A stretch of DNA of 64,000 nt from Symbiodinium natans (Eukaryota; Sar; Dinophyceae; Suessiales; Symbiodiniaceae): assembly GCA_905221605.1 (NCBI GenBank), contig CAJNDS010002435.1:965277-1029276 (forward strand), in the 5' to 3' direction. Positions 11,479 to 24,282 of the stretch are shown here, piece by piece (positions within the stretch are counted from its first letter, which is position 1; each line of letters opens with the position of its first letter). The notes beneath the pieces were generated by a model, which searched no databases, was not told the DNA's origin, and worked only from the letters and a program-made list of their open reading frames with translations. Position numbers and translations under genes: made by a program.

Positions 11479-11675
11479 TCTCAAAGCAAGTAAGCAGTGC
11501 ATGTTTAAGGCGGGCGCGCACATGCTGAGCTCGTTTATATATAATGCGAGAAAAATACGCACCCCGTGTGCGCATGTACGTGCGCAATTATGTACGCTTT
11601 AAAAGGTATTTGTAAGATGCACTGTGAACCTACACATTTCAGGAATGTCCTGCGCACAGTTTGCTGCAAAACGTG

Positions 11676-12131
11676 TCACAACAGCATCTCCATCCGCTTG
11701 GAGGCCGCTCGAAATGAGCTGCCTTTTGGGTCCTCCGAGCTGGAGAAGGTGAAAGCTCGACGCTAGACGAGATTATACCATTCGAAGCGATTCGACCTGG
11801 GGTCTGCACGATGTGCATGTCATGCCGCGACTGCTGGGCAGGGTACTTGGTTAAAAGTGATATGGACGACACATGTTCCAAAGTTGTTGCCAAAGTTGTG
11901 GTGTAGACATCTGTAGCCGAGGAGCTGACGTTCTGTGCTCGTTGGGCTTCGATGACCAGCACATCTATAATGTGGATGGCAAGGCAGGGATAGGGAAAGC
12001 GCAACATGGGAGTCGTGCCATGTGCTGGCAAGCAACAGATGCTGTGAAAGGGCTCCTCGAAGGACTTGGCCCAACCAAAAAAAAGCACAAACGTCTCATT
12101 GGCCCAGATTCGATGGCCTTGCTGTCTCCGT
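11676..12131 (+). CDS. Coding-like segments, unknown product
   Basis: A frame ending at 11766 reads SISIRLEAARNELPFGSSEL then EKVKARR and stop. A second (11873-12133) contains LGFDDQHIYNVDGKAGIGKA and ends with a Lys-rich stretch. A - strand frame of 173 codons (12160-11639) covers both; I prefer the + strand because every identified gene runs that way. No family recognised. Confidence 0.3.
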
Positions 12132-12559
12132 AGATGGCTGTCGTTTGCAAGAATGTTCAAGCAGCACTGCTGCTTCCATGGCTTTGAAGCCTTGCGAATC
12201 GCACAGGGGCCGAATCGAATATCCTTTCTGGCTCAGGCAAGAGTTGAGGGCTTATAGGGGTGCTTTGATTGTTGTGCTTCTCTTCCGGCCATGGACGCGG
12301 AAACTCAGCTGGCGTTTGATGGTCAGCATGCAAGCTTGATGTCTATTCCAGGAATTTGCATCTTCGCATTCTCCGATCCGCCCAGGTGACGGTCTTTCTG
12401 TCGTATGTAATGTTGTGACTTGCGGCAGGGTTTGTTCCCAACAAAGTGTCAATCCCAGCCTCCTCCAACGCGGCGCCCTAGGTCCATCAGCACAAAGTAT
12501 CCCCCCTGCCCTGCAGCCACATAGCCACTAATCAGCCCTCACGTCCGACAACTTTGTGT

Positions 12560-15500
12560 ACCAAGGAGACCCTTGTGACGTTGGCCCGTGTGGCCGAGCG
12601 AGCGGAGCGATACGATGAGATGGCGAACTACATGAAGTGCCTGGGTTTAGACTTAGGGGGTGCCGACGAAGTCTTCGCTAAAGTGACCCTGCAAGGAGAG
12701 ATCGTTGCAATCCCTTATCCGCTGGCCCCATGAGTTCCATGTCCATCCTGTCCGATGGTGCATCGAGTCCAGAGCTAACATATATTGCATGGTGCTGGAA
12801 GTAGGTGTGCATGAGCCTAGTGCTGTAGCCTAGTAAAAACATCTTAAGTTCGATCCTGCGCATTGGCATTGCACTAATGTTCGTCTTAAAGTGGGCAGCA
12901 CCATGCCTCCTTGCGACAGGCAGCGTGTGCAGATGGGCCCGGCCCTGAATCCCGAGGACAGCGCACAGCACAAATCCTGACATGCCATGATCTGCACCAA
13001 GTTCAAGAGGAAGAGAAACTCAGGGACGTTTCGAGGATCTGCGCGAGGTGAGTTTATGCTGAAATCAGCAAGCACTGGATCAGGAGCGTGACATGTTCTC
13101 AGCCGCCTTTAAGAACTCCAGCTGCAAAGGTGAGTCTGGCTAGTACAACTAATTGTAACCGCTTGCGCGCGCCGCCTCGGCAGCCGGGCAGGAAGGGAGG
13201 AAAGAGGGTTTAAAAGGGGGGGGGTCCCAGGAAAGGGTTCCAGGGGTCCCAGGGGGGGGAAAAAGTCCCCAACAGCCAAATTCGGAGCGCCCCCTCTATA
13301 GCTCTGTAGGAGCCGCCGACAGGCGGGACCCCCCGCAGCATCGGTTTTTCAGCTCCTCCAGGTCCCACAGGGGCGGGCGGGGGGGTGCGTCACAAAATTT
13401 GGACAGGCAAAAAAAAAAGGTTGAGGGGAAGGAGACCGGATCCGTGTCTGCTTGTTCCAAACGCTTCTCGGCAGGAAGCCGAGGCGAATTGCATAGCCGA
13501 ACAGCGTGCATGAGCATGTCTCAACACGAGAGCAGCAGCAAAGAATTGCAGTCATGTACGGCTGAGATGGTATGCGACATACTGTGTCACTGTTGTCCTG
13601 AACATCATGTGCACATTTATTCACGTGTCGGGATGCGTGGGGTTTACAATAAAAATACACTTCTTCGTGCTGCATACCCTGTCCTTGAGCCTTGAGCCTT
13701 GAGCCTTTTGCCACACCTGTCCAAGGAATTCGCTTACCGAGCGCCGCGTGGCAGTGCGCGTGGCCGACGGTGTGGAGCAGGCACCTCACAGTAATTGACA
13801 CGGTATCTGGGTGAAGGTATTTTCAAGTTTGAGTCTGGGGAGTACAGCCCAGCAATTGCCCGGTTAGAGCTGGGCAACAAGGACAGCAGTCGGATCCCTT
13901 GTGAAGAAAGTAAGATTTGTGAGATATTTGGTATTTGTGACATTCGTCACGCGCACTGCCTCATGTGAGTTCTCCACTGCGTGAAAAGGTCGCGCATGCT
14001 CGATCGGGATGTCCCTGACATCCCGGCCCCTGAGCCCTGAACATCTCTGCATAGTCTCTGTGAACCCTATCCGTTAACCCCATCCTGCAGATGGAGACCG
14101 CGGAGGGCCGCGACGCTCACGCTTCGCTTGCCAAAGGATATCGCTCCAAGGTGCCCCATGTATGGGTATGTGTGTGGAAAGCAGAAATGCTATGCTGCTA
14201 TGACCATAACCCACGGATGCCGCATTTGAAGACCCATCGGCCCACCGACATCGACATGACATGTGGGTTGCAGATTTCTGGAGATGTTCGGTTCTGTGGT
14301 GCTTTCAGAGAGTGAGGGATGTGCAGATTGAGTTCTGGATACTTTTCAAAGCCCATCAAGATGGCCCCCCCGAACACCTCTTGGAGCAGGTCGAGGCCGA
14401 GCTTCAGAGCATCTGTGAGGATGCCCTGGCACTTCTCCGCACCATCCTCGTGCCGAACGCAGAGGCGCGGATGAAAGAACACCATACTCCTTTACATTCC
14501 TTTATTCTAAGCCCTCTCAGCCTCCTAAGTTGCCTACAAAAACATGACCTTCACTACTCTTGAGCTGCCGGCAATGTTGCTGAGGCGAGCCTTTGCCTTG
14601 CCATTGAATTCCGGAGGTCTTTCTCAAGTAAAATAGGCCCCTAAGCCCCCGCCTTTCACGCCAGGCCGGGGAGGCCAAGACCTTCTACCTGAAGATGCCC
14701 CCTTGGCCTGAGCAGTCAGGGTTCTAACGCCGTTTTGTTTTTCAGGTGTCTATATGAAATCTGTTTGGCGCAGCAAAAGACCAAGGCAAGGCGACTACTA
14801 TCGATACCTCGCAGAGTGGCACCTATGGCCGCAATTAGAAGCGTCGACGATTTGGGTGGAGGATTTCGTGCTCAGCACCTGCTTGGCTCATTGTCAGGGT
14901 CCATGTCCGGCCACGCCAGGAACCGGAATGAGTCGAAGATGGCGATTGCAGAGGAAGCGAGGGCGGCCTATGAGGACACGCTGCGCAAAGAGACTCTTAA
15001 TGTTGAAGATCGACCGTCCAGCATCTCGCACCTGTGTCTCAGTAGTTCTGCTTCCAGATATCTAGGAGCTCCTCCCATGCTCACCACTCCCGCTCTCGAT
15101 CCTGGTCTCTCTCCCAATGTGTCTCTCTCTCTCTCTCATTCTCTCTCGCTCTTGTGCTCGCTCGCTCAAAACACAGTGATGCCTCCCTAAGCCGAATACC
15201 TATAGCCTCTGCATTGCAAGGCTTCTTGCTCTCAGACTCCTCAATCCCTGGACTCTTTGACTGATGTGCAGGAAGGCCTGCAAGAGGCGGCTGTGCTGCC
15301 GGCCGCCCACCCAGTCCCTGCCTCGGAAGTCCAGCAATTCAGGGCCTGCACCCTCACATCTACCCTGACCACCTTTGGATGTCTGCTTCTAGCTGAGCGA
15401 AGTTGGCATCAAGTTTTTTTGAGTTTCTGTATCTGTATTGGGTAGAGAAGACGCTCCTGAAGACTCTAATTCTTGACGAGAGAAGCCCAACAAGAAGAGC

Positions 15501-16869
15501 TCTAACTAGTCCTCAACCCTATACCCAAAACAAAAAGTTGGATCGGGTTCGGTCTGCTATCCCTTGAGGTGAGACTTGGCCTTGCATTGAACTTCTCGGT
15601 CTTCCAGCACGAGGCAGGGTGTGAAGGGCCTGCAGGCCTTTGCAACCTTTCGGGACTTCAGGGACTAAAGGGTAATTATTGACTTCGCTGTGAACCTACG
15701 TGAGGCATCCTTTGAGGTGTAACTTCGCAGCTCTGAGTGGGGTGCAGTCGCGCATAGAGGGGGCTAGTGTTCTTTTTTGCCCCCGCACGGCCTCGTGTAT
15801 CAACTCTTGCAAGTCTTGTCCAGAGCCCCCTTAATCAAAAGCAAGGGGTTTCAATCTCCAGGCAGACAAAGAGAGACTCCAAGGTCAAGACGTCAACAAC
15901 AAACACTTTGCTCGGGAGCAGCTCGCTGAAACCCCTCAAAATCGGACCCTCTGACAACCTGTTGGACCGATTGCTGTGCAGCATCTTATGAGTTCAGCTT
16001 ACCTTGCAGGGCTGATCCAGCGTTGAGTGCTGGCACGGCAAGGTGCTGCGGCAGACGGACCGCGCCATCGAAACGGCCACTGAGGCTTTCGTGCTTGATT
16101 CATCTTGATCCGGGCTCTGGGTCCCATCGGATTCTGTTCATTATGGGTTCGAACATACTAGTAGGGGTGGATGGAACTGTTGATACCTCAGCCGGTCGCA
16201 TGCTGAGCGGACCAACTCAACATTGCCCACTCATTTTGTAGACTTGACAGCATTGTCAGGTTCAAGGGAAGAACTTTTGATGCTCGCAACTCCATGTGCA
16301 AAGTAGGCTGAGGACGGCTTTACGCAGTGCTTACTCCGCGCATTCGTGGTGAAATCCTGGCTCCAAGATTCTTCGGTTCTTGACAGTTCCTGTGTCGCTA
16401 ACGCGGAATGAGAGAACGGAGAAAAGCCGTAGAAACTGGTATAAGACGTCTTGAACGAGATTGCCACAGAGTCTCAGCGATCCCAAGCGCCTGCAAGAAA
16501 TTGTTTGGGTAAGGGCATGGTGGGGGGGGGGGGGGGGGCGGGGCGGGAGGCCCGAAGCGGTTGCACCAGTATTGAGGTCCCTTGTTTGCCTCGTCGACTT
16601 GTTCGCATTGCGCCGCCAGGCTCTGAGCCTGGCTTCAGACTCGGTGAACGACATCCCTGAAGAGTCGCGAAACGACTCCATGTGCCTTGGATGCCCAATG
16701 CCTTTCGTATCTCTGGACCGGCCTTTGGGCAGAGTTCAGATCCACCTCTATAGGGCAAAAAAAAGAGAGACCCCCCTGGTTCCCAGCACTATCAGAGATC
16801 CTTCCCGATCTTCCCAGGATCACGATGCAGCTGCTGTCAGACAACCTGAACCTCTGGGCTCCTCAGTGA
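12560..16869 (+). CDS. 14-3-3 protein, fourteen recognised exons (5' exon missing)
   Basis: 14-3-3 proteins are cytosolic dimers that bind phosphoserine/phosphothreonine motifs. Exons in order: 12560-12644 (LARVAERAERYDEMANYMK), 13016-13047, 13084-13129 (ERDMFSAAFKNSSCK), 13742-13780 (RRVAVRVADGVEQ), 14091-14150 (ETAEGRDAHASLAKGYRSK), 14390-14464 (VEAELQSICEDALALLRTIL), 14665-14697 (AGEAKTFYLKM), about 14791-14813 (GDYYRYLAE), 14920-15001 (ESKMAIAEEARAAYEDTL), 15272-15313 (LQEAAVLPAAHP), 15569-15613 (VRLGLALNFSVFQHE), 16043-16090, 16620-16681 and 16818-16869 (ITMQLLSDNLNLWAPQ, stop). The phosphopeptide-binding residues Lys (FKN), Arg (RRV), Arg-Tyr (YYRYLAE) and Asn (LALNFS) are kept. GC donors follow 13780, 14464 and 15613. 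The initiator Met must lie in an exon upstream of 12560. Two junctions do not resolve: 13129/13742 is one base out of frame, and 14697 has no clear donor. The protein ends right after the last helix, without the usual acidic tail. Confidence 0.92.
15119..15152 (+). repeat. (CT)n/(TC)n microsatellite in a 14-3-3 intron
   Basis: Short CT-rich repeat with TCTCTCTC units in the intron between the exons ending at 15001 and starting at 15272. It could serve as an early polypyrimidine tract. Confidence 0.8.
16522..16538 (+). repeat. Poly-G tract (17 G)
   Basis: Uninterrupted run of G on the + strand, followed by further G-rich bases, in the penultimate region of the 14-3-3 gene (intron upstream of the exon at 16620). 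Confidence 0.9.
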
Positions 16870-17948
16870 GATCGTCTTGGGGCTCGAAAGGAATCCCGAA
16901 AACGGAAGGGTCGGAGAGGATGCCAGATGTCCGAATTTAGCCCCCGAGAGTTTGTGAACTTCTGAAAAATGCGCACGACCCATGCAAAAATCAACTGAGT
17001 TTCGAAGCCTTCCTTGACCCACAGGCTTTGGAGCCCCCCGTCCGAAGCCCCAACTTGCGTGTGAAAGCCGCATACGGATTGACGAAGTGAGTGTCAGCAG
17101 GGCAGTAGCCGCTAGGTCGAGAAGTCCGTTTGAGCTGTTGTGCTATCCAATGAAGCAGATTCTAGTAGGCGGCCTGCCCCTGTTGTGTCGTGTGCCCAGT
17201 GCGAGAGTGGATGAGGGTCGCAGCATGAAGAGACGCTCCAATGTTGGCCATGCTCAGCTCCCACCAGAACGTCTACCCTTGTTGACGGCTTCAAGCTGCT
17301 CAGTATGTAATGCTTGTGCAGGAAACACATGAAGTCTAGGTTTCTTCAACTGCGTTCCTGGATTGCCAATCTCTTCCATCTCCACAAGCTGAGAGCTTCT
17401 GAGAAGAGTGCTGCAGACTGATGGTGATGCAATGCGTTTTTGGCCTCGGCACAAGGAACTCTATGGCCCTATACCTTATATTGAATTCGGGTCATCGTGT
17501 GGCAGCCGGTGAAGTTTCGAAAGCCATCAACTGCTGCAGAAATTGCTGACTTGGATAGAAGGGGAGCAGAGAAATCGGCTGGCTCCCAAGCATATAGAGG
17601 CCAGACTTTTGGCTAAGTTTCCATGGCTTAGGGGCGGCTCACCATGGTCCCAATTGAGAATTCAGCAGCCGACATCCCACAATAGAAAGGGGCCTCCCCT
17701 AAGTTGCATGGCGGAGTGGACGGCAAGCTTGACGGAATTCCTGTGGTGCTGGCCTGGATGGGTCGAGGGTTTGGCTTCAGGGTAGTTACCATATCCAGGG
17801 TATCCTTTCAGCACAGGGGGTGCAGGCCCATCATTGAGGCAGTATCGCATTTTGGTTCTGTCTGTGACAAGAGCAGCGCACGGTGATTCAAAAACAGTCT
17901 CGAGCCAGTCGTGCTCATTGTAGAGGTGTGTCTGTCAGACTGGGGGCA
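16870..17948. other. No recognised gene downstream of 14-3-3
   Basis: Frames at about 17543-17785 and 17704-17886 (HGGVDGKLDGIPVVLAWMGR) are weakly coding-like. Nothing conserved was recognised. The 3' end of the 14-3-3 transcript should lie here. Confidence 0.3.
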
Positions 17949-18313
17949 ACGCCACAACGGGTCACGATTGAACTGCGAGAGGTGAACCAGGGAGACCGCC
18001 TGCAGCTGTTCAGTCAGATCCTGCTTCCGGCCTCTTGAAGCAATAATATCGGTGTGGCACTGTGGCGCAGTTTGGGCGGGGGGTGGGGAGGCGGCGGTTT
18101 CGGTTTGATGTGCGGGAGCCCACCATGTGGCTGCATCTGCAGTGTCGGTACGCGTCGTCTGACACCCCGAACATACTAATCGTCGGAATCATTCCTTAGG
18201 CTGGCGACCGCGTACATGGCATTGAGGCGTGCAAGTTACTTGGGGACGTCTTGTTTGGGGCTTGCAGCCTTGCTGATTTCGCAAAGGAGATTGCCGAATG
18301 CACCGTGACCTAG
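17949..18313 (+). CDS. Candidate exons, unknown product
   Basis: Three coding-like segments in a row: 17949-18038 (QRVTIELREVNQGDRLQLFS), about 18090-18196 (FDVREPTMWLHLQCRYASSD) and 18200-18313 (AGDRVHGIEACKLLGDVLFG, preceded by an acceptor ttag). Their spacing and composition fit exons of one gene on the + strand. No family recognised. Confidence 0.4.
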
Positions 18314-18786
18314 CGAGGTGGTATGCTAGTCATCTGGATGGCCATCATACTAAGAGGATCATTCGGCTGGCTCTGTGTCCGGCAGGCCCTGATGATGAAG
18401 GAGGAGGATCGAGGCAAACTTCGCCCAGTGGCGCCACGGCTAATGGGAGCTTGCTTGCCTTCTTGCTCACGGCAAAGGGTTGTGGACCTGAGCGGCCGCC
18501 CACCACCACTACCGCGAGTGCTAATCATCAACAAAGCACCATCATGATGATTGTCATTGCAACTCCCCTCTCCTCCTGCTCGTCACTCGAGCCCGCCCGG
18601 ATGAGGACCGGCGATGTCGGAACCTTTGGGACAAGATCATCGCACCTATGTTAACGCTCCTCGGTACTCGGATGTTTATGCATTAAGTCGTGCATCTAGT
18701 AGGTAAGTCTGCAGCTGAATAGACTTCCAAAGGCAGGGAGACGCAAATGTGGTGGAAGGCTCTGTTTCGCGCGTTCTTCTGGGTCG

Positions 18787-19010
18787 GTGTCTGGTTTTCC
18801 TGTCATGGCCGGCGACTTTCTCAAGCTGAGAGAAGGATTACATTTCTTTTGTGTGTTTATTCACCTGAGGAACAGACTTGAGCATGCTGTTACATGCCTC
18901 GGCAAGTGTAGTGAGATCCTTGTGAAGCTTCAAGCACTCGAGGCTCTCAATCCTTGGGCGACTGGAGAATCGGCAGCCGGATTTGCTCAAGTATCTGCTG
19001 GCCCCTGGGG
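18787..19010 (+). CDS. Coding-like segment, unknown product
   Basis: An open frame from ATG with EHAVTCLGKCSEILVKLQAL and then ALNPWATGESAAGFAQVSAG, helix-like and free of simple repeat. It runs on into a pyrimidine/CT-rich stretch (19090-19170) that is not coding. Unknown family. Confidence 0.3.
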
Positions 19011-19169
19011 GGGGGTTGGGGGCAGGACGCAGTTTGGTTTAAAAGGATTTCCTCACGTGCAACTAGGGCAAGCTGGATTCGGATTTCTCAAGTCCCCCTC
19101 CTTCTCTCTTTTCTATTTTTATATTTTTATTTCTCTCTCTCACTCACATGCATTCACCCACGCGCGCAC

Positions 19170-19920
19170 GAACGCAATCACTCACGACGACAACCACGTG
19201 CACCCGCACCACCGAACTCGCACCCCTTGTACATTGCGCACCTTTACTTTTTAAATACGCTTCATTGACAACCAGTGCCCTTGAGAAGCCTTGTTTTAGT
19301 CTAAAGACAAGTATGACTTTGCACACCCAGTTTTCTTGTGTTTCAGGATGTAGGGCATAGTTGTCGATATAACAAAAAACCGTGATTTCCCATATTTCTT
19401 GTATGTCAAAGCCTCTTGCCAGGAAGTTGCTCTTGGTGCAGAATGACGCATAGTGGCATAGAGCCCCCATATATAGCCATGAACACGCCCAAACTCCTGA
19501 AGTCTTTGCCAGCACTGCCTCCTCGGGCAGCGGGGCATGGTTTATGGTGTGCTCGTCAGCGCGACGTCGGCCCGGCAGCCCAGAACGTCTGACTGCATTC
19601 AGGCTTCAGGCTCTTGAAGGGGTCTGGGGTTTAGGGTTTTGTGGTTTTTAGAGATGAAGGACTGCAGCTCCTTGGGCTAGAAATTCGAGCCACGCTTGAA
19701 AGCCACGCTACTCGACTTGAATCTGACAGCTCATCAGCCCGATTGAGGATGGGCTCGCTTGCAAAGATCGCTCTGGTCTAGAGTCCAGCCCGAAAACTTG
19801 AGAAAGACTCCAAAGAGACCCATGTAGCATCGCAGAATAAGAGCACACCCGCCGCAACGTCACATCACGCCACTCAGACTCCCTCAGACTCCCTCTCCGA
19901 CCTCTCCCCCCCCGCTGCTG
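19170..19920. other. No gene recognised
   Basis: A CAC-rich stretch at 19140-19220, then unstructured sequence with GGTTTAGGGTTTTG at 19628, a degenerate echo of the telomere repeat. Confidence 0.3.
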
Positions 19921-19921
19921 A

Positions 19922-20131
19922 GCCTTATAAGCCCAGAGATGCTCTCTGGCCCAGTCGAAGCGAAAGGGGACGCTGCCTACCTGGGAGACCATCTCCAAGG
20001 TGGCCTTGACTAAGAGGTTCTGTGAAGAAGTTGGGTTTCCGGATGAAGTTCAGGCTAAGTCCAGGGTATTTCCAGGCGTTTCTAGGCATTTTTGCATCCC
20101 TGTGGGCATCATGGGTTGGAGGAATGGGTGA
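19922..20131 (+). CDS. Candidate exon, unknown product
   Basis: The frame reads SLAQSKRKGTLPTWETISKV and continues LTKRFCEEVGFPDEVQAKSR up to a TGA at 20129. Basic and well balanced. A second phase over 20110-20215 (GEETPLCHQVITENGSLETR) could be a following exon. No family recognised. Confidence 0.4.
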
Positions 20132-20219
20132 GGCTCCGGGTGAGGAAACTCCGCTCTGCCACCAGGTCATCACGGAGAACGGCTCACTGGAAACCCGGGT
20201 GGAGGCATCTAAGATGATC

Positions 20220-21504
20220 ACATCATGTGCATGCGTGCTCGTAAGGAGGCCTATGGGCGTGTAGCCCACGGCTGGACATGTCTGAACATATCACGCTAGT
20301 CTCGTGGGCAGACCCAGGAGCCCTATAAGCCATCTCGATGAAAGGGTTTGAAGTTGCTGTTCGCGCAGCAGTGGTGGACCACTGCCACGTCAGTGCCTGC
20401 AAGGGCTTGGGTCTTTCATCCTGAAGCATCCCGAAGATTCCGACGGCAATACAACTTCGCTGACCGCTGTAGTCTTGAACCTGCCCCGAAGCTTCAGCCG
20501 GAACGCAGGCACTCCGCAGCCTTGGGTTCCGTGGGCCAAAGCCCCGCAAGTCCTGCTGGTCCGGCTCTGTGCTGGGTGCTCAGGGCAGCTCGAAGTTGTT
20601 TTCGACGTCAGAGTTCAGAGGAAGAGCTGGGGGGGGGGGGCTTTGCGATTTCCGGTATGTGCACATATATAAACCAGCAGTAAATCAAGACCCTAAAACG
20701 ATACATGTATATTCTATTATATATATATATATATGTATATTGTTCATTTATGATCATTTATGTTTATTTATACATGTGTGTATGACTAGAAGCAGCTTCA
20801 GACTGCTGTTTTTCGTCGCAGTGGTCGAAAAGCATGCGCAGAGTGAATTTCTCCCAGCTCGCAAAGTCATGTAGTGGGCATTCAAAATGTAAAACGCCAG
20901 GTCACGGCCTCTGATGCAGCCATTGAGACACTATGAAATTCTTTCCTTCATCCTAGCAAGGGCTGTGACCCTTCAGATCATCCAAAACCGGCATCTTTTC
21001 CGGGACAGTCTAAGCATGCGCAAGGGGGTGATCACGCGCTGTCAGTGCCGTCACAAGCACGAATCAATCACGACGTCACCAGGCCAATGTGTACAGGATG
21101 TCGAACCTTTTTTTTATGCACGAAATGTAACCGCGCGGAAGGGGCCTAAACGAAGATCCACATCAGGCCCAGCATGTACAGCATCGACATGCCTACCGAC
21201 AGTCCTTGTCCAAGGTGGGTGCGGGATGAGTATCCGCGCAATCCGGATGCAGCGCCATGGGAGGCATTGCGGTCGTGCCGGTCCCACTTGAATTCCAACG
21301 TTCACAACCTTGCAGCATGCTGTAGGTATAGGGATTGCTTCGGTCGGTTTGGTGCAACTGTAGCAGGCTCTCGGCCCCGCATGTCAACTACGACATGATG
21401 CGCGCAACGCATTGTGAAACGGCATGACGGCATGGCATTTGGTATTTGGCTGTAGCTGGGTGTAGCGGAGATACCGTGACTGCTCATTACCCATGCCGTG
21501 CCCC
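20220..21504. other. No gene recognised; AT-rich (TA)n islet
   Basis: Contains a short poly-G (about 20631-20640) and an AT-rich islet with a TATATA run at about 20715-20740. No conserved exon seen. Confidence 0.4.
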
Positions 21505-21505
21505 C

Positions 21506-21600
21506 AGGGCTTCCAATATGTGGACAAAGAGGACGCGGATGTCCTGCGGCCGGGAAGCCTGGTGTCTCTGAAGAACCGAGGTCCACTTGTACGATCAGGT
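21506..21600 (+). CDS. Candidate exon, unknown product
   Basis: After CCCCCAG the frame reads GFQYVDKEDADVLRPGSLVS then LKNRGPLVRSG. Charge distribution and the good acceptor suggest a real exon. The frame has no Met and so is not an independent gene. No family recognised. Confidence 0.45.
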
Positions 21601-23130
21601 GAATTGCGCTGCCCGCCTGGAGCTTTCAGCCAACCTAACAACACAATTCATACAACCTTTTGACAACTCGGGTCGAGCATGCAGACCCTAAAGTACGTAT
21701 AACACAACTCCGCGTCATCACTCGACCAGGGCCAGAGATTTATCTACATGGTATGGACAACAGAGCGACGTCATGCAAAATGCTGTGGAGGCAGGTACGA
21801 ACACATGAATCAGCCTTCCAACACTACCCCATGTATAGCTGCGAACGCATGACCGCTTGACCTCCCGGCGCTGTCTTGTAACCTGTATGAACCAGCATGA
21901 ACCCAGACACGCGCTCTACACGCTCTCTTAGCTTTTGCTGACAGATCTCACAAAACGTCCAGCACAAAGAGCAAGCCTTCCAAGGCAAGAGCCGCCGGGA
22001 ATGAAACACGAGGCCTTCAGTGACTTGGCGAACCACAACTCCCCTTGCTCAGACTTCCCATATTCACAGCCTCTTCCCTCCCCTTTGAATCAATCTCTTC
22101 GGGGGGGGGTGCCGAAATTTCTGATTGTTGAGACCTCTTGTGGCAGAAGCCCGCGGCTTTGGGATGCTTTGGGTTTGTGAATTGAGGGGGGGGGTGGAGT
22201 TTATAATGTTGTGTTGCATGGAAAGAACAAAATGACAAGTAACAGGCTGTGTGTGTTGGCGTCGGGCCATCCTCCTTAGAACCCCATCACACTGTGCATC
22301 CTCCCGAGGCCTCGATTGAACTGAAACGTCGAAGCTTGTGTAATGGAGCCTGCTTTGCGGCTACACCTCCAAGCAACTCCGGAGCATAGGCCTTAGGCTG
22401 CGGGCCAATGCACGGTCTTGTCAAGCTTCTACGCGCTTCGTCGCAGAAATCCAAGTAGCGCTGATCGCGTCACAGATCAAACGTGAGAACCTCTTAATGT
22501 AGACTTTGCTCTGCGACGGCTGAGGAATGAACCGAATGTGGTGCTTGGAGCGTTCCGAGCAATTTGACGAGAAGGCCAGGACATCAATGGAGCAACAAAC
22601 CCTACGGATTTCTTGTGTCGGATGTCTGTTTCGTGTGTGGCATGTCAGATCCTGGCTAGATCTGGTAACCTACACCTCAGCATTGTAGGCTGCGTGCAAT
22701 GCCATGCCAGGAGCAGGAATGGGAATCCGGCTTCAACAAGAGGGCGGAAGCCTTTATTTGGGAGGCGCAGAGCTTTGGATGTTTTCGAGAGCGAGAGCGT
22801 ATGGCGCGTGTGTATACATAGATTGAAGCACCCAGATGAAACATATACAAAGGCCCAAATTAATATCTCCCTCATCGGATATTTCACCGCTTATTGCAAG
22901 ACTCTGAATGAGTCCCAGGAGTCTCCTGGCTTCAAGTGGTCCGGCGGGGTGGAGAAACCCATCACGCCGAGTATTTACGACAAGCGTGGGCCTCAACAGA
23001 GCAGTTACAGGAAAAAACGCGGGCATGTACACATGGTGAAGCCTAAGTCTTGGCACGATTGCGACCACTTGCAATCCCAAGGTTGGGCGAAAGCACACAC
23101 ACACATTCGATTCCAACCGGCGGGGTGGAT
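21601..23130. other. No gene recognised
   Basis: Long stretch without a convincing exon. Short G-rich tracts at 22101-22108 and 22187-22194. Frames at 22613-23134 are open but have random-looking composition. Confidence 0.3.
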
Positions 23131-23323
23131 GTAGTTGGAGCGGCTGGAAACACGTTGGTGCGCCTGCCCACTTTTTCGTTTATGGAGCTGCCGAGGATTC
23201 AGTTGTCCAACCGGCTGTTCATCAATGAGGTGCGGCAACTAACTCGGCCCGGACTCTGATTCGACAGTCTCCGGGAACCCTTCGGGAGGTTTAGGACCCC
23301 AGCAGTTCTTGAGAATGCCTGAA
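23131..23323 (+). CDS. Candidate exons flanking the ACA/ACC repeat, unknown product
   Basis: First a frame reading RLPTFSFMELPRIQLSNRLF then INEVRQLTRPGL, then in another phase PDSDSTVSGNPSGGLGPQQF ending with LRMPEN at a GT donor (gtaaga, about 23323). The second is Ser/Gly/Gln-rich. They directly precede the large repeat, and a Gln-rich coding-like frame lies on its far side. Confidence 0.4.
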
Positions 23324-23349
23324 AACGTAAGAGCTTAAATCTTTGAAGA

Positions 23350-23444
23350 GGTACAACAAGAACAACAAGAACAAAAAGAAGCAGAACAACAACAACTACA
23401 ACCACAACCACAACCACAACCACAATAACAACAACAACAACAAC

Positions 23445-23494
<50 letters not shown>

Positions 23495-24107
23495 CAACAA
23501 ACACAACCACAACCACAACCACAACACACCACACACCACCACCACAACCACCACAACCACCACAACAACCAACCACACAACCACAACAACCCCAACAACC
23601 ACACAACCACAGAAACCACAGCACACCAACAACAACCACAACAACCACAACAACCACAACAACCACAACAACCACCACAACAAACCACAACAACCACACA
23701 CAACCACAACAACCACAACAACCACAACTCCCACAACTACCACACAACCACAACAACCACAACAACCACAACAACCACAACAACCACAACAACCACAACA
23801 ACCACACCACAACCACAACAACCACAACAACCACAACCACAACCAACCACCACCACAACCACCACCACACCACAACAACAACAACACAACAACAACAACA
23901 ACAACAACACCACAACAACCACAACAACCAACACCACAACAACCACAACAACCACAACAACCACAACAACCACAACAACCACAACAACCACAACAACCAC
24001 AACAACCACAACAACCACAACCACCACAACAACCACAACCAACAACCACAACCAACAACCACAACCAACAACCAACAACCACAACAACCACAACAACCAC
24101 AACAACC

Positions 24108-24195
<88 letters not shown>

Positions 24196-24282
24196 CCACA
24201 ACAACCACAACCAACAACCAACAACCACAACAACAACAACAGCAGCAGCAGCAGCAACAACAACAACAACAACAACAACAGT
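23350..24282 (+). repeat. 930-bp (ACA/ACC)n trinucleotide repeat
   Basis: Almost pure A and C on the + strand, built from CAA and CCA triplets with a few phase shifts, ending in a short CAG/CAA block at 24240-24282. All three + frames stay open (Asn/His, Thr/Pro, Gln/Pro), as do the - frames. It is probably intronic, but the terminal CAG/CAA block is in frame with SEALAQRMLMEDRVKLVGEK downstream, so a Gln-rich coding tract cannot be excluded. Confidence 0.95.

Noticed and set aside
23345-24282. Possible CRISPR-like or minisatellite array
   Set aside because: There are no unique spacers between equal repeats; it is a triplet repeat in a eukaryotic genome.
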